Shown here one piece after another: positions 32,600 through 43,204 of a DNA stretch of 64,000 bases; the first letter of the stretch is position 1; each line of letters begins with the position of its first letter. The notes beneath the pieces are model-generated. The model made no database searches and was not told the origin of the DNA. It saw nothing but the letters and a program-made list of their open reading frames with translations. Position numbers and translations under genes: made by a program. Origin of the DNA: Phymatolithon calcareum (Eukaryota > Rhodophyta > Florideophyceae > Hapalidiales); contig OZ345371.1 in NCBI GenBank assembly GCA_977006965.1, positions 1,364,001 through 1,428,000 on the forward strand. Reading direction: 5' to 3'.

Positions 32600-33540
32600 T
32601 CTCTATTCTTCCTATTCGTTTCATGTTAGCGGACGTTAAAGTAACAATTGCTCGCGACATCGTCATGAAGGAATCGTACGGTGCGTGGAACCCGATGCCA
32701 CCGTTCTCGGATATAACATCTCCGTTTATAGTGCGAACTTTCCAAAACTGACGGGAATCCTTCTCTCAATCGGACATAGAACTTGCGCTCGAACCATGGC
32801 ACTCTATGAGCAAAAAAATACTCTGCCCATGGTCTGGCGCAATGACATCAAGCTTCTCTTGTAATGATTAGTCCCAATAACGATGCAGGGTGAAGGCTAG
32901 AGAGAGCCCGGAAGAGGGCGTTCAGAGCTCCTGTTAATTTTGCAGAGGTTTGAGTTGCATTCTGTCGAGAGTTTGGTTGATACTGAATGGGAACTCGGCG
33001 TTTGGCAACCGCGAATACTGTAAGCCGGCTTTCGTGGTACAGATTTTTGCCTGCTGGGACTCGATACAAGCATTATAGAGGGAGGAATACCTTCTTCTGC
33101 TTTTCCCGCCTCACCGTTAACAATCTTGACAGTCTTAATCTTAGTGTTCTCCATCAGTTTCTGAACTAGGACCACTTTCACGCGAAGTGATATGCTCGCG
33201 CGACCTTTGGTTTTTCGACGAGTACCTCTTGAACCGCGCCGCCCACTTTTTTTGACTTGAAAACGCTCCAAACAATCCGAAGCACTCTGCAAGACTGGTC
33301 ACCGATATTTCCTTGATGTGTACTGCTGCACCGACAACTCGGTGCGGGTCTTTTTCTCGCGACAAGACAGATGTGCTTCTTATGAGTGATCAGCACATTT
33401 TCGTTCCTACCACCGAACGACGCGACTTTAAGGTAGTAGTTGGGGTACTCCTGACCAAGAACAAAAGGCCGCCTTTCCGAATCTGGGGCTAATAAACTGT
33501 TGCGCATTCTCTTTAGTAACTTTTTTGAGCTTTTAAATCC
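32600..33540 (-). pseudogene. Gene a of the CTAG element, copy B (decayed)
   Basis: Reading leftward from 33507, the blocks GQEYPNYYLKVASFGG and ENVLITHK, then GRASISLRVK, then SENGGIGFHAPYD (about 32700) align with gene a of copy A. Several frameshifts and stops interrupt it. A full-length protein of roughly 300 residues is implied. I recognise no domain. Confidence 0.6.
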
Positions 33541-33889
33541 ACCATCAATTGTGGGTGTTCGTCACATAGACGCAAGGGTTATTCATATGTGTATTCTAAT
33601 GTCTACTTCGCATTGTAGAACCGGTCATGCCAGGGGCCGTCATGGGAATGGCCGACTATGCGTGGTCCAACAATGACAGCTCAGATGTGTGGGGTGGGGG
33701 ATATAGGTTTAAAAGCTGTCAAAGCTACTCTCCTTCTAATATCTCCTTAATTCGAATTTCTCTCCCTGTGAGGGCCCGAGTAAGTCTTTTGCATTCATAT
33801 TCCGTTTCTTGGTCCATCTTCATACACCGCAACACGATAAGATCCACCACAACACCAGTCCCAGAGTGTTTCGCCAGAATGGATTTTCT

Positions 33890-36294
33890 CCACTAAGGAA
33901 CTCTGTTGAAAATGACGCTCAGGCATCTCAACCTCGACATTCTGTCGCTTATATATAGCACTCCTGGTAGGTCGTTCGGTACACCGACCGGGATTTTAAC
34001 TGTCCGACCCTCGTCTTCCATCGACCAGACTTTGACTGTTGCTTGTAGGCGTCGCTTTTTTGACACCATACCTTCTTCCGCTTGTTTCATAGCTTCTTAA
34101 CGTGTTCCTCTTCCCCGAGATACCCAATGTCCATTGATACGTCTTCTAGATCATCTTCTTTTCCCTGGTATTCTTCTGAAAGCTCCAGGAACTTCCTCCG
34201 TCTTACCAGGCTTAAGGTGAACCTTTCAGTTTTGTGCATTCTCCTCATCTGTGGGCTGGCGAGACGGCAGAGCACTCGCATTCTCTCCCTTCGATACTCG
34301 GCATATTTTCCGAAATCGAATCTGTAGAAAAGACCATTTACTGCTTCAATTGCCGATAGTAGTCGTTTCGTGATCGGGGTCAGGTGAATGGCATACTCCC
34401 ATTTGGGGAGAATCAACGACTTGAAAATCCTGATGCACGTGGTTGGTTGGAGTCCTCTGACGTTCAAGCCAATTTGGTGGAGTTTGTGTATGCATCCCAT
34501 CGCATTCTGAACTCTTGAGATTGCTGTATTGTCGGTGACTCCGTGGTTGTTCATACTGATCCCGAGGTAGGACAGTCCCCAGGCCTAGTGCAGCTCTTTT
34601 CCTGCAAGGAAGAATTTCTTCTTTGGGAGTACTTTGTACTTAAGGAACTTGCTCTTTCCTGGCTTCGTGTTCCATTTCAAGGAGTTCTCGGCTGCCCACT
34701 TCGTAGCTATGTCCAATAGTTTTTGCAATCCTTTTGCATTCTTTGCCTGAAGAAGAACATCATCCGCAAACAGCTACGCTGGATGGTCAGACACTGTTCT
34801 TGTTACTTGGGCGGCAGCTTCGGCGAACGTATCCATGAATATGTTAAATAGGCACGGATTAAGCGGGGAGCCCTGCGGAACACCTCGGTCGATAATGCAC
34901 CACGTTTTCGTTTCGTCTCCTGCCGACGTGATCCACGACGGTTTCATCAGGTAAGATACCATATTTCTTATGTGCACCGGCTACTTTTGCTTCAGTCGCT
35001 CGAGGAAGATATCCCTTGGGACGCTGTCATACGCTGATGACAAGTCAAGTACAGCAACGAACGGGAGACCACTTTGCATAGTATTCTTTGCGCGAAGTAT
35101 GGCCAAATACGTGCTCTTGTCTCTCCGAAGACCCAGTTGTGCTCTGTTAAACCGGTAGTGATCCCTTGTTTATGAGTCTAGGGCGGAATCGATTATCTTC
35201 CTGACCTGACTCAGTAGAGAGATAGGCATGTTGTTTTCCGCAATGTGTGCTGGACCTTTCTTGTAGAGGGGAATAAGTGTTGCATGCCGCCGTTGTCGTG
35301 GGAGGAACCTCAGTCGCCCGCATGTCTCCCAGAGAACCAGAATCAATTCGAAACAGACCTCCTTGTTTGCGTGTTGCATCTCCACAGCGACGCCGTCTGG
35401 ACCCACAGCTTTTCCTCTTGGCGCTCTGTTAAACGCTCTTCGAAGATGCCTCCTCATTGCTCTGTTAACGGTAAAACTTTCAAGGGTCACATTCCAATGA
35501 TTCTCCGCTTTGCACACGTTCGAGATGTACGCGAAAAACTTGGTCGATTGCACTGGGGCTCCTAGGGCCCGGTTCTTACTATATATTTTTCAAATTGGTC
35601 CTCCTTCGATTTCCGTAGCTTTTGATTTTTTCAGCTCAGCTTTGTGTGCTTGGAGACCCATCCTTTATACCCTTTTGTAAATCCTTGTTTTTTTCTTGGC
35701 TAGTTGATCGAGCTCTCTGTTCCAGAACGTCTTGTATCGTCCCGGCCTGGGCTTGTCGGAGGTCCAGGGCTTTGTGATCTTGACGCTTAGAATTTTGTAC
35801 CAAGCATTGAGGTCATCTTCATTGACACAAGCGCGCAGTTTCTGGATCATCTCTAGGGCCCACGAGGATATTTCCGCAATGGCTTGTGCCGCTCGTTCTG
35901 GGCATTTCCTTGCTGCTCTTGATATGAACATTTCCTTCTGCTGTGCGACAACTTTGTGATTAAAGAATCGCATTCGAACCGGTCTGTGCTCTGTGTTCCC
36001 ATTCCATGATCCGTTCTGAACATACGGAACTTCAGCTTCCGCTGACTTTGTAAGAAATATGTCGATATTGCTTCTCCCTTGATTTTTCACGAATGTGGGA
36101 CTGCTCGCAGTCCTTATTCTCCAGCTGTGCCTCACTGCCCACGATACAATCTTGGTCTCTCTCCAGTTTCCCTTATGGTCCCAAAGTCTGTGTCTCGCGT
36201 TCAGGTCCTCCATGATGACAGCTTTTCCACAGCAGTACTTGCGGAGGTAAGCAAGACACGTGTCGTAGTCTTCTTGTTTGGCTGAAGGCGAAAT
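33890..36294 (-). pseudogene. LINE ORF2, downstream part: endonuclease remainder and reverse transcriptase
   Basis: Directly after the gypsy insertion the frame resumes with ISPSAKQEDY. It includes the APE endonuclease motifs DLNARHRLW, SNID and TEHRP (36294-35665). The RT follows: KAVGPDGV and LIPLYKKG (35553-35170), PQGSPLNPCLFNIF (34977-34774) and the active site FADDV at about 34756-34770. A TAG at 34774-34776 stands two codons before FADD. The C-terminal domain (34554-34087) contains SYLGISMNN and WEYAIHLTP, matching the LINE copy at 25-27 kb. Other stops lie near 35170-34980 and 34590. Confidence 0.85.
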
Positions 36295-36299
36295 GTAAA

Positions 36300-37406
36300 T
36301 GTGGTGCATGGCACCTGGGACGGGATTTCTGGACACACTTTGATTGGACGGGCTCTTGTTTGCTCCTGGAAGCGGCCCCTGTGGGGGTATCATACCCTTT
36401 CCCAATTTGGGGTTAGCCCATATTGATAGGGTAGTATTGCGCGTACGTATACTTTGGGTTTGCAGTATGATAGTGTTAGTGATCGTACCTAATTTTTCGG
36501 CATTACAGTGCCGCCCGAGGGGAATACATCCTGGACGGAGCGGCGCTCTTAGGTAAAGAAGAAGAAGTGGAGATTTTTATTATAGTGTTACCAACGCATC
36601 TGCAGACGCTTGGGGCAACACTTCTGATGAGCCACGAGGACTCAACTCAGAGCCCAGAGGCTCCATTTCGCATAAAAACGGCTATAGTCAGCAAAATTAG
36701 AAAACCTACCTCTGATCTCAACGGAGAGATCTCGAGGGGGAAAATCATTTCACTTCAATGGCCACGCAGAGCATCGTATCGTGTGAACATGCGGAAAGGA
36801 AAATTTTATGACGTCCGAGGTCGTTTCCCGCGCCGAAGCAAGTTTACCGACGTCCCGGGTCCGCGTGCCGCGCCGATCTTCAGGACTTACTCTCGCTCGG
36901 CCTGCCCGCCGATCCGCGCGGGGGGGTTACTGACGTCCCCAGTCTTGCGTGCGCCGGAGCGCGATGGGCGAGTTTACCGACGTCCCGGGTCGCGCTCTTA
37001 GGTAAAGGAAGAACCAAGTTGGACCGTAGTCATCTTGCCTTGGACTTTCCCCACATTGGGATATCCCTTGCAGGTTCATCGACTCTGGTCCCGTGTCCCC
37101 GGGTTTGCGCCTACGCTTCCTTAAGCGTGCGCCTCCCCGGATCGGGCTCGTATACTTCACCCCCCTCGCTCCTCACCTCGAGGCACCCCTCTCATCTCGT
37201 CGTTCCCATCTCGGGGTCTCGGCCAAGTGATCCCCGACCAGTGGGGCTGACTGCCCCCACACTGGGAAGCTTGAATCCTAGGCACTCCCGCGCCAGAGCG
37301 GGCCCCCGACTCCTTACCCCTATTCTCTGCTCTGCCACGCTACCATCCCTGTGTTTGGGGTTTGTTCGATACCCCGTCCTCGGGCCCTGCTCTTCGTTGC
37401 GCTACA
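36300..37406 (+). repeat. 5' LTR of the gypsy element (enlarged by a 433-bp insertion)
   Basis: It matches the 654-bp 3' LTR except for five substitutions, an extra CGTA near 36444 and the insertion at 36559-36991. A TGG-starting primer-binding-like sequence follows at 37408-37420 (TGGTCTCCCGACC), one base after the LTR end; the tRNA used is not identified. Confidence 0.9.
36559..36991 (-). mobile_element. 433-bp retroposon-like insertion inside the 5' LTR, 16-bp TSD
   Basis: The insertion is flanked by GCGCTCTTAGGTAAAG at 36543-36558 and 36992-37007; the 3' LTR has a single uninterrupted copy. Read on the minus strand it has a GC-rich head with four GACGTC sites and a twice-repeated ACCCGGGACGTCGGTAAACT. 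It ends with a copy of repeat R (36744-36559) and a CTTCTTCTT tail next to the duplication. A long duplication plus a simple 3' tail fits target-primed retroposition (SINE-like). Confidence 0.75.
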
Positions 37407-37670
37407 TTGGTCTCCCGACCTAGAAACGCAAGCTTTGCTCCGGGGATCACTTCTCCATCCTACTCACCTGGAGATCTCGCATTCCGCACGAGACCTGCAA
37501 GGCAATCACTCCGAAATCACCCAGCCGCAGTCCGGGACTTTTCACCTCATCCCGCGAACCTGGGCCCTCTCCTGACCTTTCTTTTTATCCACTCTCATTC
37601 CCCTCTTCTCCAAGATCGCTTTCCGCCGCGATCCAGATTACGTACAACCGTACTCTCAACCGACGCCGAC

Positions 37671-39731
37671 ATGTCCAACCGAGAGGGCCAAGACTCGATA
37701 CCCCCAACGGGGGATGAGGATCGCGAATCCGCGGGACCACGCCGTTCGACTCGACGCAACCGCTTCCGGGGTGATCTTTCCGAGTCCCGGTCAACGGGAG
37801 CAATTAGTAGCGGGCCAGCACGCCCTCGCCGTTCGGTGAGCACCATCGCCCACCTGAACGACATTCCCGGCGTCTGCAGGTCCGAGTATCAAGCCCTACG
37901 TATCAACGAGCCGCCGATCCCCGACAGCGTCCGGGACGATCTACGGGCCCTGCGAGAGCAGATCGAAGCCCTTCGCTTGGACGCGGCGCCCAAATTCCAC
38001 AAAAGGGAAGCGGAAATGGACAAGTCGAGGCAACCACCACCGGCTGTTCTCCCCGTGAATGTCGCTGCACCGTCAGCCCCCAAAGGGGAAGAAGATCTCT
38101 CCGCACTGCGAGGAGTTCTGGAACGCCTGGCGGCCCCCACCGCCTCTCAGGACAAGTCCAACCGCCGTCCACGACGACGGGCCCGGGAGCGGGACAGTCC
38201 CGTCCGGTTCCTCAGGGGCCGGGAGCGCCGCGCCAGCCGGAAGCACCGGAGCCGCCGTCATACTTCCGATCCTGACGACTCCCCTTCAGACCCGTCCTCG
38301 GGAAGCGACTCGGACAGACGTCCGCGTTCCCGCAGTAGGGGCCGCCGCCGCAGACGGTCACGGTCCCCCAGCGAAGGCAGCCGCTCCGACGACTCGTACG
38401 CGTCCGACCGCTCCTACTCTCCGCGCCGGACGGACCAAAGGGGCGGGGTTTTCGTACGCCAGAAAGGACCGCCGGTCCGGGGAATACGCACGGTCCAGCC
38501 TACAAATTCAGAATTCCGACGTCTGGTTTCCTACCGTTACTATCGACTGCGCAACCGTCGTGGCGGGAGCCTGAGGAATGAGCTTTACTCGGTACGAAAG
38601 AACCTCCGCTACCTCCAGATGGGCCTTGGCACCCTGGAGTTCGACGGGGGGGACCCGATGCTTATCCTCGATTTTCTCTCCCAGTTCGTGGGACAGGCCG
38701 AGCAGCTGAATCTGTCGGAGGATGAGGCCTTCATTTGCCTTCTGAACTTCCTCAAGGGATCTGCTCTTCACCTATTCAAGGCGGCCCGGAGCACCCAAGA
38801 GGGGATTCACGGAGTCACTTCCTGGCCTACAGCAGTCAACTACCTGTTACGGGCCTACGCAACGGACGAACACATTCAACGGGCTGTGGCGGATTTTCAG
38901 GCCACCGTACAAAAGCCCGGTGAACAGGAGGCGGAATACTCGGCACGCCTGGCGCTCGCCCACGCGCGCTGTGGAAACTACCTCCGCTCTCGGGATTTTA
39001 TTACCCGGTTCATAGAGGGCCTGGATGAGCGTACACGTGCCGCGGTCCACCGCTATAGGGGAAGCAACGCGCGGGCGGACCTCTTGGACGTGTTGGAATT
39101 CGCGAAAGCGGAAGGTAAGATCGCACGCGCCCGGCAAGGGAAGAGGGCTCCGGATATCCTCTCGAACAGAGAACGCAGCTCCCGCACGAGCGGGCAGGTA
39201 CACTGGCTCGACGAGGCCGAAGATTGGGACGCTCTTCAGTGCTGGGATGATGGCGCGTCCTCCCCAGCCATTCCCCCGTCCCCCATTTCGGGGGTGGGCT
39301 CCTCCGATATGTCTATTTTAGCGGTTTCCGGGAACCACAGAGTCGTTCCACCTCTACCACGAGGCCGCCAGCCACCGCAAGGGCCCGGATGGGTAAATAT
39401 TCCCCTACGCGGCGCCCCACGCGGAGGGGAATCCCGCAGGGCAGCCCTGATCTGCTACCGCTGCTACAGCCCGGGTCATACCGCCCCGAACTGCACGGAG
39501 GACCTGACCACCCAGGCAGCCAGGGTGATCGCAAATTTTGAAAACCTCCCTCTGGCGCAGAAGGCCAGGATCCCTCACCTCGTTTACTACGAGCTTAAAG
39601 GCTGGCTCACCCCAGAGACGGGTCCCATTCCAGGAGCAATCCCATGCCCGCTTCCTCCGGTTGGAGTGCCCCCGCCAGCACCCATCCCGGCCCCCGTCGT
39701 CTTGCAGCGCCGCCCCGCGGGAAAAGAGTAG
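37671..39731 (+). CDS. Gag polyprotein of the gypsy element (686 aa)
   Basis: The first ATG after the LTR that gives the coding-like part of the frame is at 37671; the frame is open further upstream into the LTR. Residues about 163-266 form an extreme Arg/Ser/Asp-rich stretch resembling an RS domain. Residues about 280-490 look like a capsid fold (helical, with LNLSEDEAFICLLNFL and RFIEGLDERTRAAV). A retroviral zinc knuckle, CYRCYSPGHTAPNC (C-x2-C-x4-H-x4-C), sits at about 594-607. The stop is TAG at 39729. Gag should form the particle and bind element RNA. The RS-like region is unusual for gag. Confidence 0.85.
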   Translation: MSNREGQDSIPPTGDEDRESAGPRRSTRRNRFRGDLSESRSTGAISSGPARPRRSVSTIAHLNDIPGVCRSEYQALRINEPPIPDSVRDDLRALREQIEALRLDAAPKFHKREAEMDKSRQPPPAVLPVNVAAPSAPKGEEDLSALRGVLERLAAPTASQDKSNRRPRRRARERDSPVRFLRGRERRASRKHRSRRHTSDPDDSPSDPSSGSDSDRRPRSRSRGRRRRRSRSPSEGSRSDDSYASDRSYSPRRTDQRGGVFVRQKGPPVRGIRTVQPTNSEFRRLVSYRYYRLRNRRGGSLRNELYSVRKNLRYLQMGLGTLEFDGGDPMLILDFLSQFVGQAEQLNLSEDEAFICLLNFLKGSALHLFKAARSTQEGIHGVTSWPTAVNYLLRAYATDEHIQRAVADFQATVQKPGEQEAEYSARLALAHARCGNYLRSRDFITRFIEGLDERTRAAVHRYRGSNARADLLDVLEFAKAEGKIARARQGKRAPDILSNRERSSRTSGQVHWLDEAEDWDALQCWDDGASSPAIPPSPISGVGSSDMSILAVSGNHRVVPPLPRGRQPPQGPGWVNIPLRGAPRGGESRRAALICYRCYSPGHTAPNCTEDLTTQAARVIANFENLPLAQKARIPHLVYYELKGWLTPETGPIPGAIPCPLPPVGVPPPAPIPAPVVLQRRPAGKE

Positions 39732-42700
39732 GGGGGGCGGCGGTGGCTAGCCGCTCCCCCACACACTCGCCCCAGCCTCCGGATTGTGACGTTCCCTCGT
39801 CATGGATCCCCGCGACCGGGGATACCCATCGGATCCCTGCGGCGGCTGTGGGCCTCTCGAGCCCTCAGGGGATCGCAGCCGCTGCCGTAGCAGAACCATT
39901 TCCGCCCGGTATCCACCTGTCTTCCCTGAGCGATCTCCCTTCCGGTTCGCTGGACGGGGCCGACAGCCCGTTTGTCGGGGAGGTTTGCGTCCTAACATCG
40001 CACAACTACAAGGTGCATGCCGACTTCTCTCTAACCCCTTCCCTACTTCTGAGCGCGACGGCAGTTTTTGACACGGGCGCCGGACCCAACTGTGTCCGTA
40101 CGTCAGCCCTCCCCAGGGGCTGGGAGTCCCACCTACGCGCGGGCCCAACCCCGTGCGTCCGTGATGCCAACCGTAATCCTATGCGCACGTTGGGCGTAAT
40201 CGCGCTGTTCGTCCGCCTGGGCGGCATGCTGGTGAAGGCCGACTTCCTCGTACGCGACGGACTATCGGTCCCCTTCCTCCTCGGGGCTTCATTCATCGAT
40301 CGTTTCGTGCGCAATATCCACGTCGAGGACCGCCGAATATATTTGCGAGATGGATCCTCCACTCCGATTCGTCGGCGATGGACCGATACCCCCAAGAAGG
40401 GGAACGATGCTCCACCGGAGCCCCCAGCGAAGCCCAAAGCCTTGATATCGAACAAGGTCCGGGTTTCCCAGCAGACCACGCTGCCGCCGTTCACCCAGTC
40501 ATGGGTCATGGTCAAGTCCCTGAAATCCGGCCTCCTTCTTGTCGAGCCCCACCACCAGCGGTACCTTCAGTCCGGGATTGTCGCCGCGAACGGGATCGTT
40601 CAGGTCACAGAGGGGCGTCCCTTCCACATCCTCGTGGCCAACATGGGCAAACTGCCCCGGACCCTGCCCAAGGGGATGGTAATCGCCCACTTGGTCCCAC
40701 ATCCCACCAAGGTGGCCCCCACGTCGCTGACGGTGCTAGACGTTCTGGGAATGGAGACCATCGACGACTGGGCGGCCGGGGCGCCCCTAATCCCTGACTG
40801 GGACGCGACCGGTCTGCCGCCGGCGAACGCGGTTTGCGCAGCCGACCTGCGAAAGTTCACCGATTTACGACCCGACCGGGGGGAGCAGGAATCACAGCCA
40901 GAAGTCTCCTCGGTGGAGGACCTTGATTTCGACCATATCCCGAGCGAGTTCCGTGAAAAGGTACGAGCGATGTTACGCAAGCACTCCCGAATGTGGGACG
41001 GTACTCTGGGCGAAATAGGCGTCACAACGCACCGGATCGAGCTGCAACCCGGCGCGCGGCCGGTACGCCTACCCCCGTATAGGGCCGGCCCGAAGGCGCG
41101 TGAGGTAGAAGAGGCAGAAGTGCGACGGATGCTTGCGGCTGGAGTAATACGCCCGTCGAAATCGGAATGGGCCTCACCCGTGGTTCTCGCCCCTAAATCG
41201 GATGGGACAATGCGTTTTTGTATCGACTACAGGCGCCTAAATTCCCTGACGAAAAGGGACCCGTACCCGATTCCGCGAATGGACGAATGTATCGACTCCC
41301 TGGGGGACGCCCGTATTTTCACATCTTTGGACGCAAACTGCGGCTACTGGCAAGTACCCGTAGCCGACGAAGACGTCGAAAAAACAGCCTTCGCCTGCCA
41401 TTCGGGACTCTACGAACACAACCGCATGCCATTCGGGCTTACAAACGCTCCCGCCACTTTCCAACGAGCCCTAGACATGGTCCTCGCGTCGGTCAAGTGG
41501 AAAACATGCTTGGTATACCTGGACGACGTGATCATATTTTCTCAGACGTGGGCTGAGCACCTGGGGCACGTAGACGAGGTATTATCCGCCCTCCGTGATG
41601 CGGGAGTGACGCTGAAGCTACGGAAGTGCCACTTCTTCACCGACGCGGTGAAGTACCTGGGCCATGTGATCAAGCCCGGCACGCTGGAGGTCGAAAAGGC
41701 GGCAATTAAATCTCTGAAAGGGCTCCGACACCCACGGACACCGGGCGAGCTCCGCTCCTTCCTCGGATTATGCAACGTCTACCGCCGATTTATTCGGGGA
41801 TATACGCAGATAGCGAGCCCCCTGTACTCCCTACTAAAGGGAGAGGTCCCCAAGGCCCTCCCACCATTGACCTCGGAGCAGAATCAAGCCTACCGCGCGC
41901 TGATCGAGGCCGTCACTAACCCACCGATCCTCGCCCTCCCGCGCGCCGGGTTACCATACTCACTGGACACGGACGCCTGCAACGCCCAGATTGGTTGCGC
42001 CCTGTTTCAGACCCACGAAGACGGGGATCGCCGCCCCCTCGGCTTCTGGTCCCGCACCTTGGCGAAAGCGGAACGGGGCTACTCCGCCACCGAGAAGGAG
42101 TGCCTAGCCCTCGTGTATGGGGTCACCACGTGCCGGCCGTACCTATTCGGTGAGTATTTCACCGTCTATACGGACCATGCGGCTCTCCGATGGCGAATGG
42201 AGATTGTCGATCCGTCCGGCCGCCTTATGCGGTGGCGCCTCCGCCTAGCGGAATTTACTTTCGACGTACGCTACAAGAAGGGTAGCATCAACACCCAGAC
42301 GGACGCCGTGTCGCGGCTCCCCTCGTCAGGGCACACGGTCCAAGACGACGACCTCGACTTACCGTGTTTCGCGGTCGGATATACGCTCCCTCAGTCAAGA
42401 CAACCAAAACGATCAACCCGGCTGGCGGGTCAACGCGCAAATCCTGTCCCGAAGGGCGGACGGGAAGTCGACGAAAGTACGCACCCTCTCCCAGCGGACC
42501 CAGAATTCCTGGAGGAGGAGTCCTCACAATTAGACGACGCAATAGCTGCCTCCAAGGCCTTCCCAGAAGCACCTCGGGAACCAATCTCCCTCGAAGAGCT
42601 GCTCACGGCCCAGTTAGGGGACCCCTTCTGCGCAACAGTCCGGGCGAGCGTCGACTCGGGGGAGCCATCCGCCTTCCGCGAGGATCCCGAAACCGGGCTT

Positions 42701-43204
42701 TTACAGCGCTACCTGAGCTGTAGACCGCAAGCCGTGGTCCCAGCATCACTTCAGCTACGGCTGCTGCACCTCTACCACCATACCCCGGTAGCGGGACACG
42801 TCGGAGGTCGGAAGATGTACGTATCCCTGCGCCGAGATTTTTACTGGCCGGCCATGGCTCCCGCGTGCTACGGCACGGTCCGCAACTGTTCTCCCTGTGC
42901 CCGGGAACGGTTGCGCTTGCGCCGGAATATCACGCCCTTGACTCTGTTTCCCGCCACCGCCCCCCTAGAGGATATAGCCATCGACCTCCTTGGGGAACTC
43001 ATACGAACCCCGCGGGGGAACCGGTACTTGCTGGTAATTGTCGACCGCTTTTCGAAACTGGTCCGCACAATTCCCCTTAGGGGTATTTCCGCATGGGAAG
43101 TGGCCAGGGCTTTCGTCAACCACTGGGTCTTTACGTACGGCCCGCCCCGGACGGTACTCGCCGACAACGGGAAACAATTCCAATCGAAGTTCATTCGCGT
43201 ATAA
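39644..43204 (+). CDS. Pol polyprotein of the gypsy element: protease, RT, RNase H, integrase (truncated)
   Basis: Pol lies in the -1 frame relative to gag with an 88-nt overlap; translation should enter at about 39726 by frameshifting. In order: the aspartic protease site VFDTGAG (nt 40070); RT with DANCGYWQVP, MPFGLTNAPATFQ and the catalytic YLDDV (nt 41515); RNase H starting SLDTDACNAQIG (nt 41965) with a TEKE block and YTDHAAL; the integrase HHCC zinc finger (nt 42765-42905); and integrase core residues in AIDLLGE and LADNGKQF. The frame stops at 43202-43204, right after the second catalytic Asp. The segment with the catalytic Glu is missing, so integrase is dead although RT looks intact. 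Confidence 0.9.
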   Translation: MPASSGWSAPASTHPGPRRLAAPPRGKRVGGAAVASRSPTHSPQPPDCDVPSSWIPATGDTHRIPAAAVGLSSPQGIAAAAVAEPFPPGIHLSSLSDLPSGSLDGADSPFVGEVCVLTSHNYKVHADFSLTPSLLLSATAVFDTGAGPNCVRTSALPRGWESHLRAGPTPCVRDANRNPMRTLGVIALFVRLGGMLVKADFLVRDGLSVPFLLGASFIDRFVRNIHVEDRRIYLRDGSSTPIRRRWTDTPKKGNDAPPEPPAKPKALISNKVRVSQQTTLPPFTQSWVMVKSLKSGLLLVEPHHQRYLQSGIVAANGIVQVTEGRPFHILVANMGKLPRTLPKGMVIAHLVPHPTKVAPTSLTVLDVLGMETIDDWAAGAPLIPDWDATGLPPANAVCAADLRKFTDLRPDRGEQESQPEVSSVEDLDFDHIPSEFREKVRAMLRKHSRMWDGTLGEIGVTTHRIELQPGARPVRLPPYRAGPKAREVEEAEVRRMLAAGVIRPSKSEWASPVVLAPKSDGTMRFCIDYRRLNSLTKRDPYPIPRMDECIDSLGDARIFTSLDANCGYWQVPVADEDVEKTAFACHSGLYEHNRMPFGLTNAPATFQRALDMVLASVKWKTCLVYLDDVIIFSQTWAEHLGHVDEVLSALRDAGVTLKLRKCHFFTDAVKYLGHVIKPGTLEVEKAAIKSLKGLRHPRTPGELRSFLGLCNVYRRFIRGYTQIASPLYSLLKGEVPKALPPLTSEQNQAYRALIEAVTNPPILALPRAGLPYSLDTDACNAQIGCALFQTHEDGDRRPLGFWSRTLAKAERGYSATEKECLALVYGVTTCRPYLFGEYFTVYTDHAALRWRMEIVDPSGRLMRWRLRLAEFTFDVRYKKGSINTQTDAVSRLPSSGHTVQDDDLDLPCFAVGYTLPQSRQPKRSTRLAGQRANPVPKGGREVDESTHPLPADPEFLEEESSQLDDAIAASKAFPEAPREPISLEELLTAQLGDPFCATVRASVDSGEPSAFREDPETGLLQRYLSCRPQAVVPASLQLRLLHLYHHTPVAGHVGGRKMYVSLRRDFYWPAMAPACYGTVRNCSPCARERLRLRRNITPLTLFPATAPLEDIAIDLLGELIRTPRGNRYLLVIVDRFSKLVRTIPLRGISAWEVARAFVNHWVFTYGPPRTVLADNGKQFQSKFIRV
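39719..39760 (+). promoter_or_regulatory. Programmed -1 ribosomal frameshift signal between gag and pol
   Basis: The gag frame reads GCG GGA AAA GAG TAG. G GGA AAA (39719-39725) fits the X XXY YYZ slippery heptamer exactly in register. After a 5-nt spacer, 39731-39741 pairs with 39750-39760 (11 bp, one G-U pair, 8-nt loop). Slipping one base back enters the pol frame at AGA GTA GGG, which is open for over 1150 codons. Geometry matches known -1 sites; function is inferred. Confidence 0.85.

Larger units (their letters stand above)
31649..33572. mobile_element. DNA element of unknown family, copy B (1.9 kb, reverse orientation to copy A)
   Basis: The left end reads CTAG|TGTCTATGTGACGGG. The right end is the reverse complement of CTTG|CGTCTATGTGACG. 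The flanking tetranucleotides are CTAG and CAAG, consistent with a 4-bp duplication with one change. Subterminal CCCTCAATTGAGGG is present on the left. Gene a reads leftward from the right end and gene b rightward from the left part, the mirror image of copy A. It abuts the 3' side of the large LINE. Stops and gaps show that it is dead. Confidence 0.7.
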
